54,900 nucleotides of DNA, from positions 1 through 54,900 of the IMG/VR virus record IMGVR_UViG_3300028897_000401. One strand, 5' to 3'. A program made the translations under genes and the position numbers. Within the stretch, counting starts at the first letter, position 1, and each line of letters begins with the position of its first letter. Below, piece after piece: positions 7,580-14,856 of the stretch. The DNA comes from a virus. The notes beneath the pieces are model-generated. The model was not told the DNA's origin. It did no database searches and worked only from the letters and a program-made list of their open reading frames with translations.

Positions 7580-7853
7580 GTGTGCGCACAAAAACCAAGG
7601 CTGGAGCAGTTGAAGATGTTCCAGCCCACATTGGAGCCGATCAGCATACGGAAAGTAGGCCAAGAGGACGTAATCGCCATGAGCCACCCGATTTCACATA
7701 GTCGTTAACCGTCCGAATGGACGCCTAAAGCTATCACTGATCTTGGGTCTGACCGGGAAACCCGCGAGGCAAACAGGGAACGGCAAAACTGCTGGATATG
7801 CGTGGACTTGGGAACGGCTAGGACGCAGTTGATCGGTTGCAATGTGTAACTTT
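7580..7853 (+). other. Intergenic region, second copy of the GGCTGGAGCA hairpin
   Basis: Begins with TGTGCGCACA (7581-7590), then the GGCTGGAGCA / TGTTCCAGCC hairpin (about 7600-7628) related to that near 7029. A small stem CGTCC-GAAT-GGACG follows near 7709. A 30-codon frame from ATG 7616 and an open stretch beyond its TAA exist but lack a ribosome site. More likely untranslated leader RNA. Confidence 0.4.
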
Positions 7854-7945
7854 TCTCCAGACAAACCGTGTAAGTCGGCAATAAAGAGTGATTCTGACCC
7901 TAGACCGTGAGAGTCGGTTAAAGAAGATAGCGACTTGTCTGGAGA
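7854..7945 (+). promoter_or_regulatory. Structured 5' leader closed by an 11-bp stem
   Basis: TCTCCAGACAA (7854-7864) pairs perfectly with TTGTCTGGAGA (7935-7945). Inside lie two direct repeats, ACCGTGTAAGTCGG (7865-7878) and ACCGTGAGAGTCGG (7904-7917), each able to form a small CCG/CGG hairpin. The closing stem ends 12 bases before the G-rich ribosome site of the gene at 7968. This looks like a cis-regulatory RNA or protein-binding leader; no riboswitch class is recognised. Confidence 0.5.
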
Positions 7946-7967
7946 ATTTAACATGAGGGGGGATAAA

Positions 7968-8378
7968 ATGAAACGTATAAGAAACGAGAAAGTGGTATGC
8001 CTGTTAATGGCATACGCGATTTTCTTGGTGACTATGGCGATTGCTCGGCCAGAGGGTAACCCTAGGCTTGTTGGTTGTTGGAATGCTGCTGAGTGGGAAG
8101 AGTCTGTTAGGCAGACAACTTATACTCACAACGTCGCAACCGAGCATGCGCACAAAGCCTATGAATTTCTTCGGTACGAATGGCTGACAACGCTAGAAGT
8201 TGCCAAGAGATTGGAAGAGGTTGGCTCTCAGGACCAGCCTATTTACGAACACACACTTGAAACCCTGGAGCAACTCCAGAGCCATGGGCTGACCTTATTT
8301 TTTGAGAGCCGTGATTACGAGGATTACAACTACGAGGCCCATATTGAGGCCGAGAAAATGAAAGTGAGGGAGATATGA
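7968..8378 (+). CDS. Membrane-anchored or exported helical protein
   Basis: 136 residues. ATG 7968 is chosen because GAGGGGGGAT precedes it; earlier in-frame starts lie in the leader. A basic N terminus and a hydrophobic run (residues 10-26, ending AIARPEG) give a membrane anchor or signal peptide. The rest is acidic and helical. It overlaps the next start by 4 bases. Function not recognised. Confidence 0.65.
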   Translation: MKRIRNEKVVCLLMAYAIFLVTMAIARPEGNPRLVGCWNAAEWEESVRQTTYTHNVATEHAHKAYEFLRYEWLTTLEVAKRLEEVGSQDQPIYEHTLETLEQLQSHGLTLFFESRDYEDYNYEAHIEAEKMKVREI

Positions 8379-8542
8379 ATTGGATCGCCTATTGTACTAC
8401 TTGTGGCAAGGTTTTAGAAAACTGTCCCAATGGGCATTTTGTTGAAGGTGCTGCCAGGGTGCATATAAAAAACCCTGAGCATACCTATGAACACCAGGTG
8501 ATAGTCGGCTATCTTTACAACGTAGAAAAGGAGAAAGCATAA
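8375..8542 (+). CDS. Small Cys/His protein
   Basis: 55 residues from ATG 8375, overlapping the preceding stop (ATGA) and the next start (TAATG). CTTCGK then CPNGHF in the first half could bind one zinc. Overlaps on both sides support translational coupling in this operon. Function not recognised. Confidence 0.6.
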   Translation: MNWIAYCTTCGKVLENCPNGHFVEGAARVHIKNPEHTYEHQVIVGYLYNVEKEKA

Positions 8543-8787
8543 TGGCTTACGATTCATCAAAAGACGTAGAGTTAGGCAGTTGGAGCCTTGACGGCAAGCA
8601 CAATACCTTAGAGGTTGCCGTCATGCAGTACAACGGGGGCGAGGCAAAGGTGTCGCTGCAACGGTTTTTCGTAAAGAAAAACGGAGACAGGCAGTGGACG
8701 AAACTTGGCAGGCTAACCATGGACGAGTACCTGTGGTTGATCGAGCTGAAACCTGAAATTCAGAAGGCGATCAGGGAGTCTGTATGA
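8542..8787 (+). CDS. PC4-like nucleic-acid-binding protein (tentative)
   Basis: 81 residues. The pattern AKVSLQRFF, charged turn, TKLGRLTMDEY, then a Leu-rich helix resembles PC4/p15 coactivator-type single-stranded DNA-binding domains. In phages such proteins bind ssDNA or act in transcription. The resemblance is by eye only. It overlaps its neighbours by 1 and 4 bases. Confidence 0.5.
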   Translation: MAYDSSKDVELGSWSLDGKHNTLEVAVMQYNGGEAKVSLQRFFVKKNGDRQWTKLGRLTMDEYLWLIELKPEIQKAIRESV

Positions 8788-8972
8788 AAAAAGTTAAATG
8801 CCCGCATTGCGGAAAGTCGGCAATGCAAAGAAAGCTCAGGGATGGTTCCGTAGAGTTTTTGCATGGCAAGGTTGACACGCAAGGTTTTATTCCAGTGTTT
8901 TTGGTGGACAAGACCTGCGTAACCAAAACGAGCAAGGGACCAGAGAGGTTGTCTCGGTATTTCCCAATGTAA
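8784..8972 (+). CDS. Zinc-ribbon protein
   Basis: 62 residues beginning with CPHCG; a second Cys pair is not evident. ATG overlaps the preceding stop by 4 bases. Ends just before a strong hairpin. One of many small Cys-containing proteins in this phage; function not recognised. Confidence 0.6.
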   Translation: MKKVKCPHCGKSAMQRKLRDGSVEFLHGKVDTQGFIPVFLVDKTCVTKTSKGPERLSRYFPM

Positions 8973-8983
8973 ACCCTGCCACG

Positions 8984-9008
8984 ATGGGCCGGAGCTTATC
9001 CGGCCCAT
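8984..9008 (+). terminator. 10-bp perfect hairpin, possible terminator or leader
   Basis: ATGGGCCGGA (8984-8993) pairs with TCCGGCCCAT (8999-9008) around a 5-base loop. A T-rich tract follows only after about 10 bases, so termination may be weak. It also lies upstream of the next gene's G-rich ribosome site and could act as a leader element. Confidence 0.5.
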
Positions 9009-9050
9009 GTGAGAGTGTTTACTTTTTACCTTAATAAAAAGGGGGATAAA

Positions 9051-9263
9051 ATGAACGAATCACAACTGAGAGGAATGAGGGAAATGGCTAGAATCATGCA
9101 GAAGCCTAGCAAGTCAAAAACAAAGGAACTTATCACCGACTTGCTTAGCGAGATTTCAATTTCTGTCACTGATCTCGCCACCGATCCGGCATATTTGGAT
9201 TTGCTGGAAGCAACCCTGGTCAAAATCAACCGTGTTAAGTACTACGTGGACACGAGGCTGTAG
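9051..9263 (+). CDS. Small helical protein
   Basis: 70 residues from ATG 9051, behind AAAAAGGGGGATAAA, the same ribosome block as the genes at 7968 and 9957. Helical and charged (MREMARIMQK, ELITDLLSEI). Preceded by the 8984 hairpin. Function not recognised. Confidence 0.6.
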   Translation: MNESQLRGMREMARIMQKPSKSKTKELITDLLSEISISVTDLATDPAYLDLLEATLVKINRVKYYVDTRL

Positions 9264-9271
9264 GGGGAGCA

Positions 9272-9529
9272 ATGAACACAAACATCAAGCCGCTCTTTCC
9301 TGGCGAAGTGGAAGAGTGGGAAGGCAAGGTGTGGCACCACCACGAGAAATACCAAGCCTGTCCGGACTGCGATGTTGATCTGAATGATGACAGGTATTGT
9401 TCGGCGTGTGGGACCACATGGGACGATGAATTGATGTATCCGGCTACACCGCTCAAGTGCAAGTGTGGTGGAAAAAGATTTCATACAGCACATTGTACGA
9501 GTGTGCTCACAGATACAAGAAAGGAGTAG
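9272..9529 (+). CDS. Double zinc-ribbon protein
   Basis: 85 residues with CPDCD and CSACG about 15 residues apart, a classic zinc ribbon, and a second cluster (CKCGG and C further on) near the C terminus. Probably binds nucleic acid or protein. A TGTGCTCACA near-palindrome lies in its 3' end. Specific role not recognised. Confidence 0.65.
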   Translation: MNTNIKPLFPGEVEEWEGKVWHHHEKYQACPDCDVDLNDDRYCSACGTTWDDELMYPATPLKCKCGGKRFHTAHCTSVLTDTRKE

Positions 9530-9531
9530 TA

Positions 9532-9741
9532 ATGGACGAGAGAGAAAAGGCTTTGGCTTTGTTCAGTAGTATGCGGGGGCAGTACATTATTTCCCAGGCG
9601 TTGTTTCTGGCCCATCGGGAGCTGAAAGACGCAGAGCCTTCAAATGCAGCGGACATGAAGTTGCTGCACGATGAATTGTTTCCGATTTTCAACGACTACC
9701 TGTTTTCGGCCATGACGGCTGCGCACAAACAGAAAGGTTAA
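9532..9741 (+). CDS. Small helical hypothetical protein
   Basis: 69 residues; ATG 9532 follows AAAGGAG. Amphipathic helices throughout (REKALALFSSM, MKLLHDELF). No motif recognised. TGCGCACA occurs in its last codons. Confidence 0.6.
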   Translation: MDEREKALALFSSMRGQYIISQALFLAHRELKDAEPSNAADMKLLHDELFPIFNDYLFSAMTAAHKQKG

Positions 9742-9808
9742 GGCTCTGAAGGGGGATTTGACCTGAAAATGGTCGAATCCTCGCCTTGAGGGGTTAACCA
9801 GAAAAAAA

Positions 9809-9910
9809 ATGGATCACGTATAGCGCGCATAAACCGACTTTTTGGCCCACCGAATACAAATACACCTAACCGAAAGAAATCTCGCAGCACAGGGGCGATT
9901 TGTGATCCAT
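9809..9910 (+). promoter_or_regulatory. Structured leader with long-range stem
   Basis: ATGGATCAC (9809-9817) pairs with GTGATCCAT (9902-9910) across about 84 bases. Inside, AAATCTCGC can pair with GCGATTT. No gene is supported in 9742-9956. The block ends about 35 bases before a G-rich ribosome site, like the 7854 leader, and is a candidate cis-acting RNA. Confidence 0.4.
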
Positions 9911-9956
9911 GCTTTATCAATCATTTCATGTGCTTAGGCAGAAAGGGGGGATAAAA

Positions 9957-10097
9957 ATGAGTGTAAAGACAAGATTGCAACATTATCTCCACCCTATGCA
10001 CCTGTGGGATTTTTTCGGTGGTAGGTGGACGAAACTGTGGCGGGCTTACGAGTATCGGGTATGGCAACGATACTTTCGGCCCAGGTTAAGGAGTTGA
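9957..10097 (+). CDS. Small basic aromatic protein
   Basis: 46 residues from ATG 9957, behind GAAAGGGGGGAT. Unusually rich in Trp, Tyr, Arg and His. No domain recognised. Preceded by a structured leader and followed within 2 bases by the next gene. Confidence 0.5.
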   Translation: MSVKTRLQHYLHPMHLWDFFGGRWTKLWRAYEYRVWQRYFRPRLRS

Positions 10098-10099
10098 CC

Positions 10100-10318
10100 A
10101 TGGAACATGTAACTTTTGAATGCACGCCCGAAAGCCTTGTGGCGTGTGGATATATGGGGGTCGCCTACATGATCGCATTGGCTGGCATCTTTAGCTTTAA
10201 ATACAATCTTGGCGAAAGGTTGTATGGGTATATGTTCTGCCGTGAATGGGCTACAGAGGTCAAACATGCGATATGTGCGGTGACCGCCATATTGACATTT
10301 TATTATGTGTTGGTCTAG
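10100..10318 (+). CDS. Two-span membrane protein
   Basis: 72 residues from ATG 10100, with AAGGAG upstream. Hydrophobic segments at about 15-33 and 55-72 suggest two membrane spans with a short positively charged loop. It could be a superinfection or envelope protein; no family recognised. Last gene before an operator-bearing promoter. Confidence 0.6.
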   Translation: MEHVTFECTPESLVACGYMGVAYMIALAGIFSFKYNLGERLYGYMFCREWATEVKHAICAVTAILTFYYVLV

Positions 10319-10337
10319 CTTTTTTGTTATTTTCGTA

Positions 10338-10366
10338 TTGACATTTGCTAACAAATTTGCTAGAAT
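10338..10366 (+). promoter_or_regulatory. Strong sigma70 promoter with embedded operator
   Basis: TTGACA (10338-10343), exactly 17 bases, then TAGAAT (10361-10366). It drives the DUF1257/DUF2997/AAA operon. The spacer contains a 16-bp palindrome shared with the Cro-like promoter at 19869. Confidence 0.8.
10348..10363. promoter_or_regulatory. Probable CI-type repressor operator
   Basis: CTAACAAATTTGCTAG is a 16-bp near-perfect dyad (CTARCAAATTTGYTAG) overlapping the spacer and -10. The same sequence, with one base changed, occurs at 19879-19894 between the repressor and Cro-like genes. Binding here would block transcription. Confidence 0.65.
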
Positions 10367-10403
10367 AAGCATTTCAAATCATACCAAGAAAGGGGGAAGA
10401 ATA

Positions 10404-10826
10404 GTGAGCCATGTTACACCTATAGAAATCGAAATCAAGGACTTGGAAGCGGTGAAAGCCATGTGTACCCGCATGGGCTGGCGGTTTATGGAAAGCCAGC
10501 ATTCCTATAAATGGTACGGACGCTTCATGCGTGACTATCCGTTGCCGGAGGGTTTTACCGAGGCTGACCTTGGCAAGTGCGACCATGCGATTCGCATTCC
10601 TGGGGCAAGTTACGAGATCGGCCTGGTTAAGCGCGGGAATCAATATATCCCGTTGTTTGACTTTTGGTCTTCAGGCGGATTGGAAAAGGCACTTGGCGGG
10701 TCAAAGGCTCCGCTGTTTAAGCAGATGTACGGAGTCGAAGCCGCCAAACGCATAGCAAAAAAGAAAGGCTTCAAGGTTGTCGAGAAGCGAGAGAAAGGAG
10801 CGATCAAGTTATGGCTAAAGAAATAG
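10404..10826 (+). CDS. DUF1257 (Ycf35-like) protein
   Basis: 140 residues from GTG 10404, chosen for the AAAGGGGGAAG upstream and because MSHVTPIEIEIKDLEAVK matches the usual family N terminus. The C-terminal part (AAKRIAKKKGFKVVEKRE, GAIKLWL) is also typical. DUF1257 genes often accompany DUF2997 and a Ycf46-like AAA ATPase in cyanobacteria and phages; all three are together here. Biochemical role unknown. First gene after the operator-bearing promoter. Confidence 0.75.
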   Translation: MSHVTPIEIEIKDLEAVKAMCTRMGWRFMESQHSYKWYGRFMRDYPLPEGFTEADLGKCDHAIRIPGASYEIGLVKRGNQYIPLFDFWSSGGLEKALGGSKAPLFKQMYGVEAAKRIAKKKGFKVVEKREKGAIKLWLKK

Positions 10827-11011
10827 AGTTGACCTTTTTCGACGACGGCAATTCTCAAGTTGAAGCCCACGGCTATAGTGGTAAGGGCTGCAAGGCCGCG
10901 ACGGAAGAGATCGAAAAGTTGCTTGGCAAGTCCGGTTTTATGAAGAAGAAAAAGGAATATTTCAAAGGTCTAGTCAAGGGTGCGCAAACACGCTTAACAG
11001 CAAGGGGGTAG
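10811..11011 (+). CDS. DUF2997 protein
   Basis: 66 residues with the short family pattern: beta strand IELTFFDDG, then VEAHGYSGKGCKAATEEIEKLLG. It overlaps the DUF1257 gene by 16 bases, implying coupled translation. Probably works with the DUF1257 protein and the AAA ATPase downstream; activity unknown. Confidence 0.75.
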   Translation: MAKEIELTFFDDGNSQVEAHGYSGKGCKAATEEIEKLLGKSGFMKKKKEYFKGLVKGAQTRLTARG

Positions 11012-11013
11012 AA

Positions 11014-11229
11014 ATGAGCGACGAATGTATTCACAGACATGACTGTTCGATAATAGCAACCAGAGGCACTTGCGATGCTGAAGGTTGCGAGCGGTTCAGC
11101 CCTAAACTGCATGGCAACAACGACAAACCGCAGAACGTAACCCGGTCGCGAATGAAAGACTTGGTTACGATTTTTGAGGAAGTTACCTTGGAGGAAGCCG
11201 ATGAATTTGGAGCTTATCTTTACCGATGA
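11014..11229 (+). CDS. Small Cys-containing protein
   Basis: 71 residues behind AGGGGGTAG. Cys and His in CIHRHDC and CDAEGC could hold one metal. A helical C-terminal part ends in an embedded ribosome site for the next gene (GGAGGAAG). Function not recognised. Confidence 0.55.
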   Translation: MSDECIHRHDCSIIATRGTCDAEGCERFSPKLHGNNDKPQNVTRSRMKDLVTIFEEVTLEEADEFGAYLYR

Positions 11230-11329
11230 CGGTCGATCCATTTTTAATTGGTGGACCGAGGAAGTTGTGGAGATCGTGGACGAATTGGGTAGCGGGGATG
11301 AATCGGTTGAAAATCCATGGTGCGGCTAG
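11201..11329 (+). CDS. Tiny acidic protein
   Basis: 42 residues from ATG 11201, overlapping the end of the previous gene by 29 bases with GGAGGAAG at a good distance. Sequence is acidic with WW and VVEIVDELG. A GTGCGCACA motif follows its stop directly. Function not recognised. Confidence 0.45.
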   Translation: MNLELIFTDDGRSIFNWWTEEVVEIVDELGSGDESVENPWCG

Positions 11330-11351
11330 CGTGCGCACAAACACTTATCGA

Positions 11352-11405
11352 AGCTCACAGATCAAAAGGAGGTAGGCAACCATCTTATAGGACAATCTGT
11401 GGGCT
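11352..11405 (+). promoter_or_regulatory. Hairpin leader enclosing a ribosome-site-like loop
   Basis: AGCTCACAGAT (11352-11362) pairs with ATCTGTGGGCT (11395-11405), 11 bp with one G-T pair, then TTTAG. The loop has AAAGGAGGTAGG. It lies just upstream of another AAAGGAGGTGA that serves the next gene, so it may modulate translation or terminate. Confidence 0.45.
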
Positions 11406-11438
11406 TTAGTAATTGTTTGTGTAAAGGAGGTGAAATAA

Positions 11439-11579
11439 TTGCTGGAGAAGTTGGAAAAGAAACTTCGTAGGTTGGAGAAAAAGTACGACAAAGCTAAGGG
11501 GCCGATTGAGCGGGCCAGGATAGCCAAGTCCGCCGAATCGGTAATTAGAAAGATGGACAAAATAAGGGGGAAAGTATGA
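11439..11579 (+). CDS. Small coiled-coil protein, TTG start
   Basis: 46 residues from TTG 11439, which sits at a proper distance from a perfect AAAGGAGGTGA. Sequence is almost entirely Lys/Glu/Leu/Arg helix (LEKLEKKLRRLEKKY). Its TGA overlaps the AAA ATPase ATG, so it may be a partner or adaptor of that ATPase. Function inferred from position only. Confidence 0.6.
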   Translation: MLEKLEKKLRRLEKKYDKAKGPIERARIAKSAESVIRKMDKIRGKV

Positions 11580-13132
11580 GCGAAATCAAGGGGGAGATCG
11601 GCAACTTGCTACGTGCGAGGGCTGGCGCCCTTTGGCTCCAGACAAACGAAGAGTTTAGAGCCAAACGTACCGTGGCGGAGGTTGCCGCAGAACTGAAATT
11701 CAACCTCAAGGTTTGGAGCGCCGCAAGGGGGCTTTATACCTACGGCACGAATGAGGTTGACGAGGACACGGTAGAAGTACCGCGATCCGTCTTTCATGGC
11801 ATGAAAGAGGACAAGGCGCGGACGATTTACCTTTTGCTGGATTTTGGTATCTGGCTAAACCTGGATCGTTCGGAAGACGCACCGGTACTTCAAAGAATGC
11901 TAAGAGAGGAACTGGAACGTATTTCCGAATTGCCGAGAGAGGTGGCGAAAGCGATTGTGATTATAGATCGCAGCGCAAGTCCCGACATTCCCGGTGTGGT
12001 TCCGGTTGATTTTCCTCTGCCAACAAAAACGGAGCTGTCTTCGATAGTTGATGACATGCTCCAAACATTGCCGGAGGCGATTGCCGACGATGTGACCAAA
12101 AACGGCAAGAAGGACGATATAGTCCAGGCACTTGCCGGTCTTGAGGCGGAATCGGCGTCTGTGGCAATAGCACGATCTATTGTTGCCGAGAAAACGATAG
12201 ACCCGAAATTGTTGGTACAGAGCAAGCGTCAGCTTATCGGGCGAGAGGGGGTTGTATCCTGGTTTGAGCCGGAACCGATGGGTCTGGACGGTTTGGGTGG
12301 TTTGGAGAATCTGGTGGAGTGGTTTCAAAGACTTACCAGGGCGTTGTCTCCGGCTGCTGAAAAGTACGGCAGACCTAAACCGAAAGGCGCGTTGTTTGTC
12401 GGCCCCGGTGGTACTGGCAAATCTTACAGTTGTCAGTGTGGGGCTACGGCGGCAAACATTCCAATGCTGGAAACGGGAAACTTGGAAGGTTCGTTGGTAG
12501 GTGAAACCGCAGACCGCGTTAAGAAAGCCTTCAGGCAGGCACGGGCGGTAACCCCTTGCATGCTGCGCATTGACGAAATCGAGAAAATGTTGGGCGGAGC
12601 GGGAACCGATCTAAGTGGTTCAACACAGAAGATGCTCGGTACTCTTTTGACGGAAATGCAGGAAGACAAAAGCGGGGTGTTTGTGGTTGCGACCTGTAAT
12701 GATCCCACTGCATTGAGCGGGCCACTGCTCAGGCGGTTTGACAAAATCTTCTGGCTCGACATTCCGCATCTGGACGAATGCGTCCAGATATTTGAAGTGA
12801 TGAAAAAGAAGTACAAGCCGTTGAAAAACATCGCTCCGGACAAACTGGCAAAACCGGCGTCGGAACGAAAACTGACCGGGGCTGAAATCGAAAAGGCGTG
12901 CATAGAGGCTATGGATATTGCCTTCAATGATGGCGAGAGGCCAGTTGAGGACGACGATATTCTCGCAACTATTCCTGAGATTCAGCCGGTAGCCGAGGCT
13001 GATGCCCACAATATTAAGGTATGGAGAGAGTGGGCTAAGAAGGTTGGAGCCAAAAATGCTAGCAAGGTGCGTAAAGTACGGTGGGCCGGAGACAAAGAGG
13101 CAAAAGGCCGTAGGCAAGTGGAAATTGATTAA
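11576..13132 (+). CDS. Ycf46-like AAA+ ATPase
   Basis: 518 residues. The N-terminal 230 residues are a family-specific region; the AAA core has Walker A GPGGTGKS (276-283), Walker B LRIDEIEK (about 330-337), sensor 1 ATCND and the arginine pair in LLRRFDKIFW. Length and domain order match Ycf46-type ATPases encoded near DUF1257 and DUF2997. Such ATPases remodel proteins or nucleic-acid complexes using ATP; the target is unknown. The operon promoter carries the putative CI operator, so expression is probably lytic only. Confidence 0.85.
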   Translation: MSEIKGEIGNLLRARAGALWLQTNEEFRAKRTVAEVAAELKFNLKVWSAARGLYTYGTNEVDEDTVEVPRSVFHGMKEDKARTIYLLLDFGIWLNLDRSEDAPVLQRMLREELERISELPREVAKAIVIIDRSASPDIPGVVPVDFPLPTKTELSSIVDDMLQTLPEAIADDVTKNGKKDDIVQALAGLEAESASVAIARSIVAEKTIDPKLLVQSKRQLIGREGVVSWFEPEPMGLDGLGGLENLVEWFQRLTRALSPAAEKYGRPKPKGALFVGPGGTGKSYSCQCGATAANIPMLETGNLEGSLVGETADRVKKAFRQARAVTPCMLRIDEIEKMLGGAGTDLSGSTQKMLGTLLTEMQEDKSGVFVVATCNDPTALSGPLLRRFDKIFWLDIPHLDECVQIFEVMKKKYKPLKNIAPDKLAKPASERKLTGAEIEKACIEAMDIAFNDGERPVEDDDILATIPEIQPVAEADAHNIKVWREWAKKVGAKNASKVRKVRWAGDKEAKGRRQVEID

Positions 13133-13319
13133 AACGACTGTGCTCACAATCGCCTTTATTTTGAGTGCCGCAGAGACAGTTTATTGCCCGTGCTGGCAGA
13201 CGATGGCGAATTTCAACACGGGTAGCTGGTATCTTAAAATTAAGGTGATTGAGCACCGTCACGGAACAGAAACACGGGAGATTTGGTATTGGAAAGAAAG
13301 TTCCCACTTAGGAAGGTGA
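13125..13319 (+). CDS. Small exported protein, TTG start (tentative)
   Basis: 64 residues from TTG 13125, overlapping the ATPase gene end by 8 bases. The N terminus (MIKTTVLTIAFILSAAETVY) looks like a signal peptide or membrane anchor, followed by CPCW and a beta-rich part. The ribosome site is weak. A TGTGCTCACA near-palindrome lies in the signal region. Confidence 0.5.
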   Translation: MIKTTVLTIAFILSAAETVYCPCWQTMANFNTGSWYLKIKVIEHRHGTETREIWYWKESSHLGR

Positions 13320-13480
13320 AAGGAATCCCATTTGTTAGGCGAGTATTTCTGTATGGGCAGATTGAAAGTTTAGCAATCTTAGTAGCTGGGCCTACAAAAG
13401 TGGTTCGGGTCCACGGTGGGAGTTTAAAGCTTTACCACTTAGCTCTGGCCAAAACGTACCAGACAACCAGGGGAAGGTAA
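13316..13480 (+). CDS. Small basic protein, GTG start (tentative)
   Basis: 54 residues from GTG 13316, overlapping the previous stop (GTGA). Basic and hydrophobic (VRRVFLYGQI, KVVRVHGGSLKLYHL). AGGAAG lies immediately before the start, closer than usual. Possibly coupled to the preceding small gene. Function not recognised. Confidence 0.4.
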   Translation: MKGIPFVRRVFLYGQIESLAILVAGPTKVVRVHGGSLKLYHLALAKTYQTTRGR

Positions 13481-13523
13481 GCCAGAGCTAGGGAGCAAGG
13501 CTTTAACGAAAGGAGGTGTTAAA

Positions 13524-13769
13524 TTGAAAGGATTTGAACGAGTAAATCTGGATTTGTTCGATAAGCCGAAACCCAAACTTGCCCTGCGTGTGATTACTCC
13601 CACCGAAATTGACGACTCGGACTTGGAAATCAAGATACCCGATTACTCCAAGGCAAGATCGACAAGGGAGCGACACCTTATGGCAATGGCTTTTGTGTAT
13701 CAGAACCGCGTGTTTTTAGACATACTAGAAGAGGAAAGGGGGATTAAGTATGAGACAACTCAAACCTAG
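13524..13769 (+). CDS. Hypothetical protein, TTG start
   Basis: 81 residues from TTG 13524 behind a perfect AAAGGAGGTG. Acidic N-terminal half (PTEIDDSDLEIKIPDYSK), helical C-terminal half. Overlaps the next gene by 20 bases. No domain recognised. Confidence 0.6.
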   Translation: MKGFERVNLDLFDKPKPKLALRVITPTEIDDSDLEIKIPDYSKARSTRERHLMAMAFVYQNRVFLDILEEERGIKYETTQT

Positions 13770-14490
13770 CTTTATCATCGTCGGCGACGTTGCTGTGCGC
13801 GGGGGCGTGCAGTACACGGTCAACAATCCCGACGAATGGGAAGAGGGCAGCGAGCACCACAAGAGGTGGGAAACGCATCGCACGATTTTCGATCCGGAAG
13901 AGTATAATTCGGGTCGTGCTACAAAGGCTCGCTTGCAGCGCCAACTCAATGAAGTATGCACACGGTCGGCAATCGGCCTTATCTGTCCTTACGAGTTTGA
14001 GGACAGATACCGAGAGATCGTAGAGTCAATCAAATCCGAGATTAAGGATTGGAATGATATAGCCAAGACCTGTAAGCTATCGTTCTATCCGGTCGAGTTT
14101 GAGATTGAGGGCGCAAACCAAAAGGTAGCCGAGGCGTTAATGCGGCAGTTGATTGAATTAATGGAAGACTTGCGGGAAGCTTTGAACAAGGGCGACTTCA
14201 AAGAGGTTCGCAACCTACTTCGCAACAAAAAAGGATTTTCGGAAATCCTGCCGGACGACCTGGGTCAGGATTTACGCGAAGCCCTGGAGTCGGCACGAGA
14301 ACAGGCAAAGGAACTCGCGAAGCAGGCCCGCGAGAATGCCGACCAATTTGAATTGGTACAACGGGCCGTGGATACGAGCAAGGTGTCTCTGGCGAGGCTG
14401 GCTTTTGTCGAGTATGCGGACGAAGTGACTGAGGTGATCGAAACGCCAAAGGTAAGCAATCGGCTGGCTGCGGTAGGAGCGGAGGTATAA
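13750..14490 (+). CDS. Coiled-coil phage protein of unknown function
   Basis: 246 residues. An N-terminal beta-rich region of about 90 residues is followed by long helices (residues about 95-230) rich in Glu, Ala, Arg and Leu, for example SAREQAKELAKQARENA. It ends 8 bases before the tRNA gene. Probably forms an oligomeric coiled coil; no family assignment is offered. Confidence 0.75.
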   Translation: MRQLKPSFIIVGDVAVRGGVQYTVNNPDEWEEGSEHHKRWETHRTIFDPEEYNSGRATKARLQRQLNEVCTRSAIGLICPYEFEDRYREIVESIKSEIKDWNDIAKTCKLSFYPVEFEIEGANQKVAEALMRQLIELMEDLREALNKGDFKEVRNLLRNKKGFSEILPDDLGQDLREALESAREQAKELAKQARENADQFELVQRAVDTSKVSLARLAFVEYADEVTEVIETPKVSNRLAAVGAEV

Positions 14491-14498
14491 TTTTTTGG

Positions 14499-14573
14499 GT
14501 GTCGGTAGCTCAGTGGTTAGAGCATGTGGCTGTGGCCCATAAGACAACGGTTCGACTCCGTTCCGACACCCCA
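14499..14573 (+). tRNA. tRNA-His (GTG)
   Basis: A full cloverleaf: acceptor GTGTCGG/CCGACAC, D-arm GCTC...GAGC, anticodon stem TGTGG/CCATA with loop CTGTGGC (anticodon GTG), T-arm AACGG-TTCGACT-CCGTT, discriminator C and encoded CCA. A G at 14498 opposite C73 gives the G-1:C73 pair that defines tRNA-His. A functional phage-encoded tRNA; it may support translation or could mark an ancestral attachment site. Confidence 0.93.
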
Positions 14574-14592
14574 GCAAACAATAGGGGGAGCT

Positions 14593-14856
14593 ATGAAAAA
14601 GACAATAATCATCTCCGCCGTTTTTCTTGTCGCGTGTGCATCCACGCCGAGCCAAGAGAAAACTTACGATGTGTGGGAGAGTCCCGGCAAGGAAGACCGG
14701 GGCACTCTCCCGGCATATCGGGTGAAGGAAATGCCTAACGGCGAAGTGCGCGTGTATGAATACGGCGATCCGTTTGAGTACAAGTACCGCGTAACTCCAA
14801 ACGGTAGGATTTACAAAAAGGGCGATCCATTTGAAAGGAAGGGGGAGAAGAGGTGA
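14593..14856 (+). CDS. Small lipoprotein
   Basis: 87 residues from ATG 14593, behind AGGGGGAG. Short KK start, hydrophobic stretch and lipobox VAC with Cys at about residue 15. The mature part is beta-rich and acidic/aromatic, with two GDPFE segments. It could alter the cell envelope in lysogens or lytic cells, such as superinfection exclusion; role not recognised. Confidence 0.65.
   Translation: MKKTIIISAVFLVACASTPSQEKTYDVWESPGKEDRGTLPAYRVKEMPNGEVRVYEYGDPFEYKYRVTPNGRIYKKGDPFERKGEKR

Noticed and set aside
14499-14573. tRNA-His as the integration site
   Set aside because: The phage uses a serine integrase, which rarely targets tRNA genes, and the tRNA lies more than 3 kb from the integrase.
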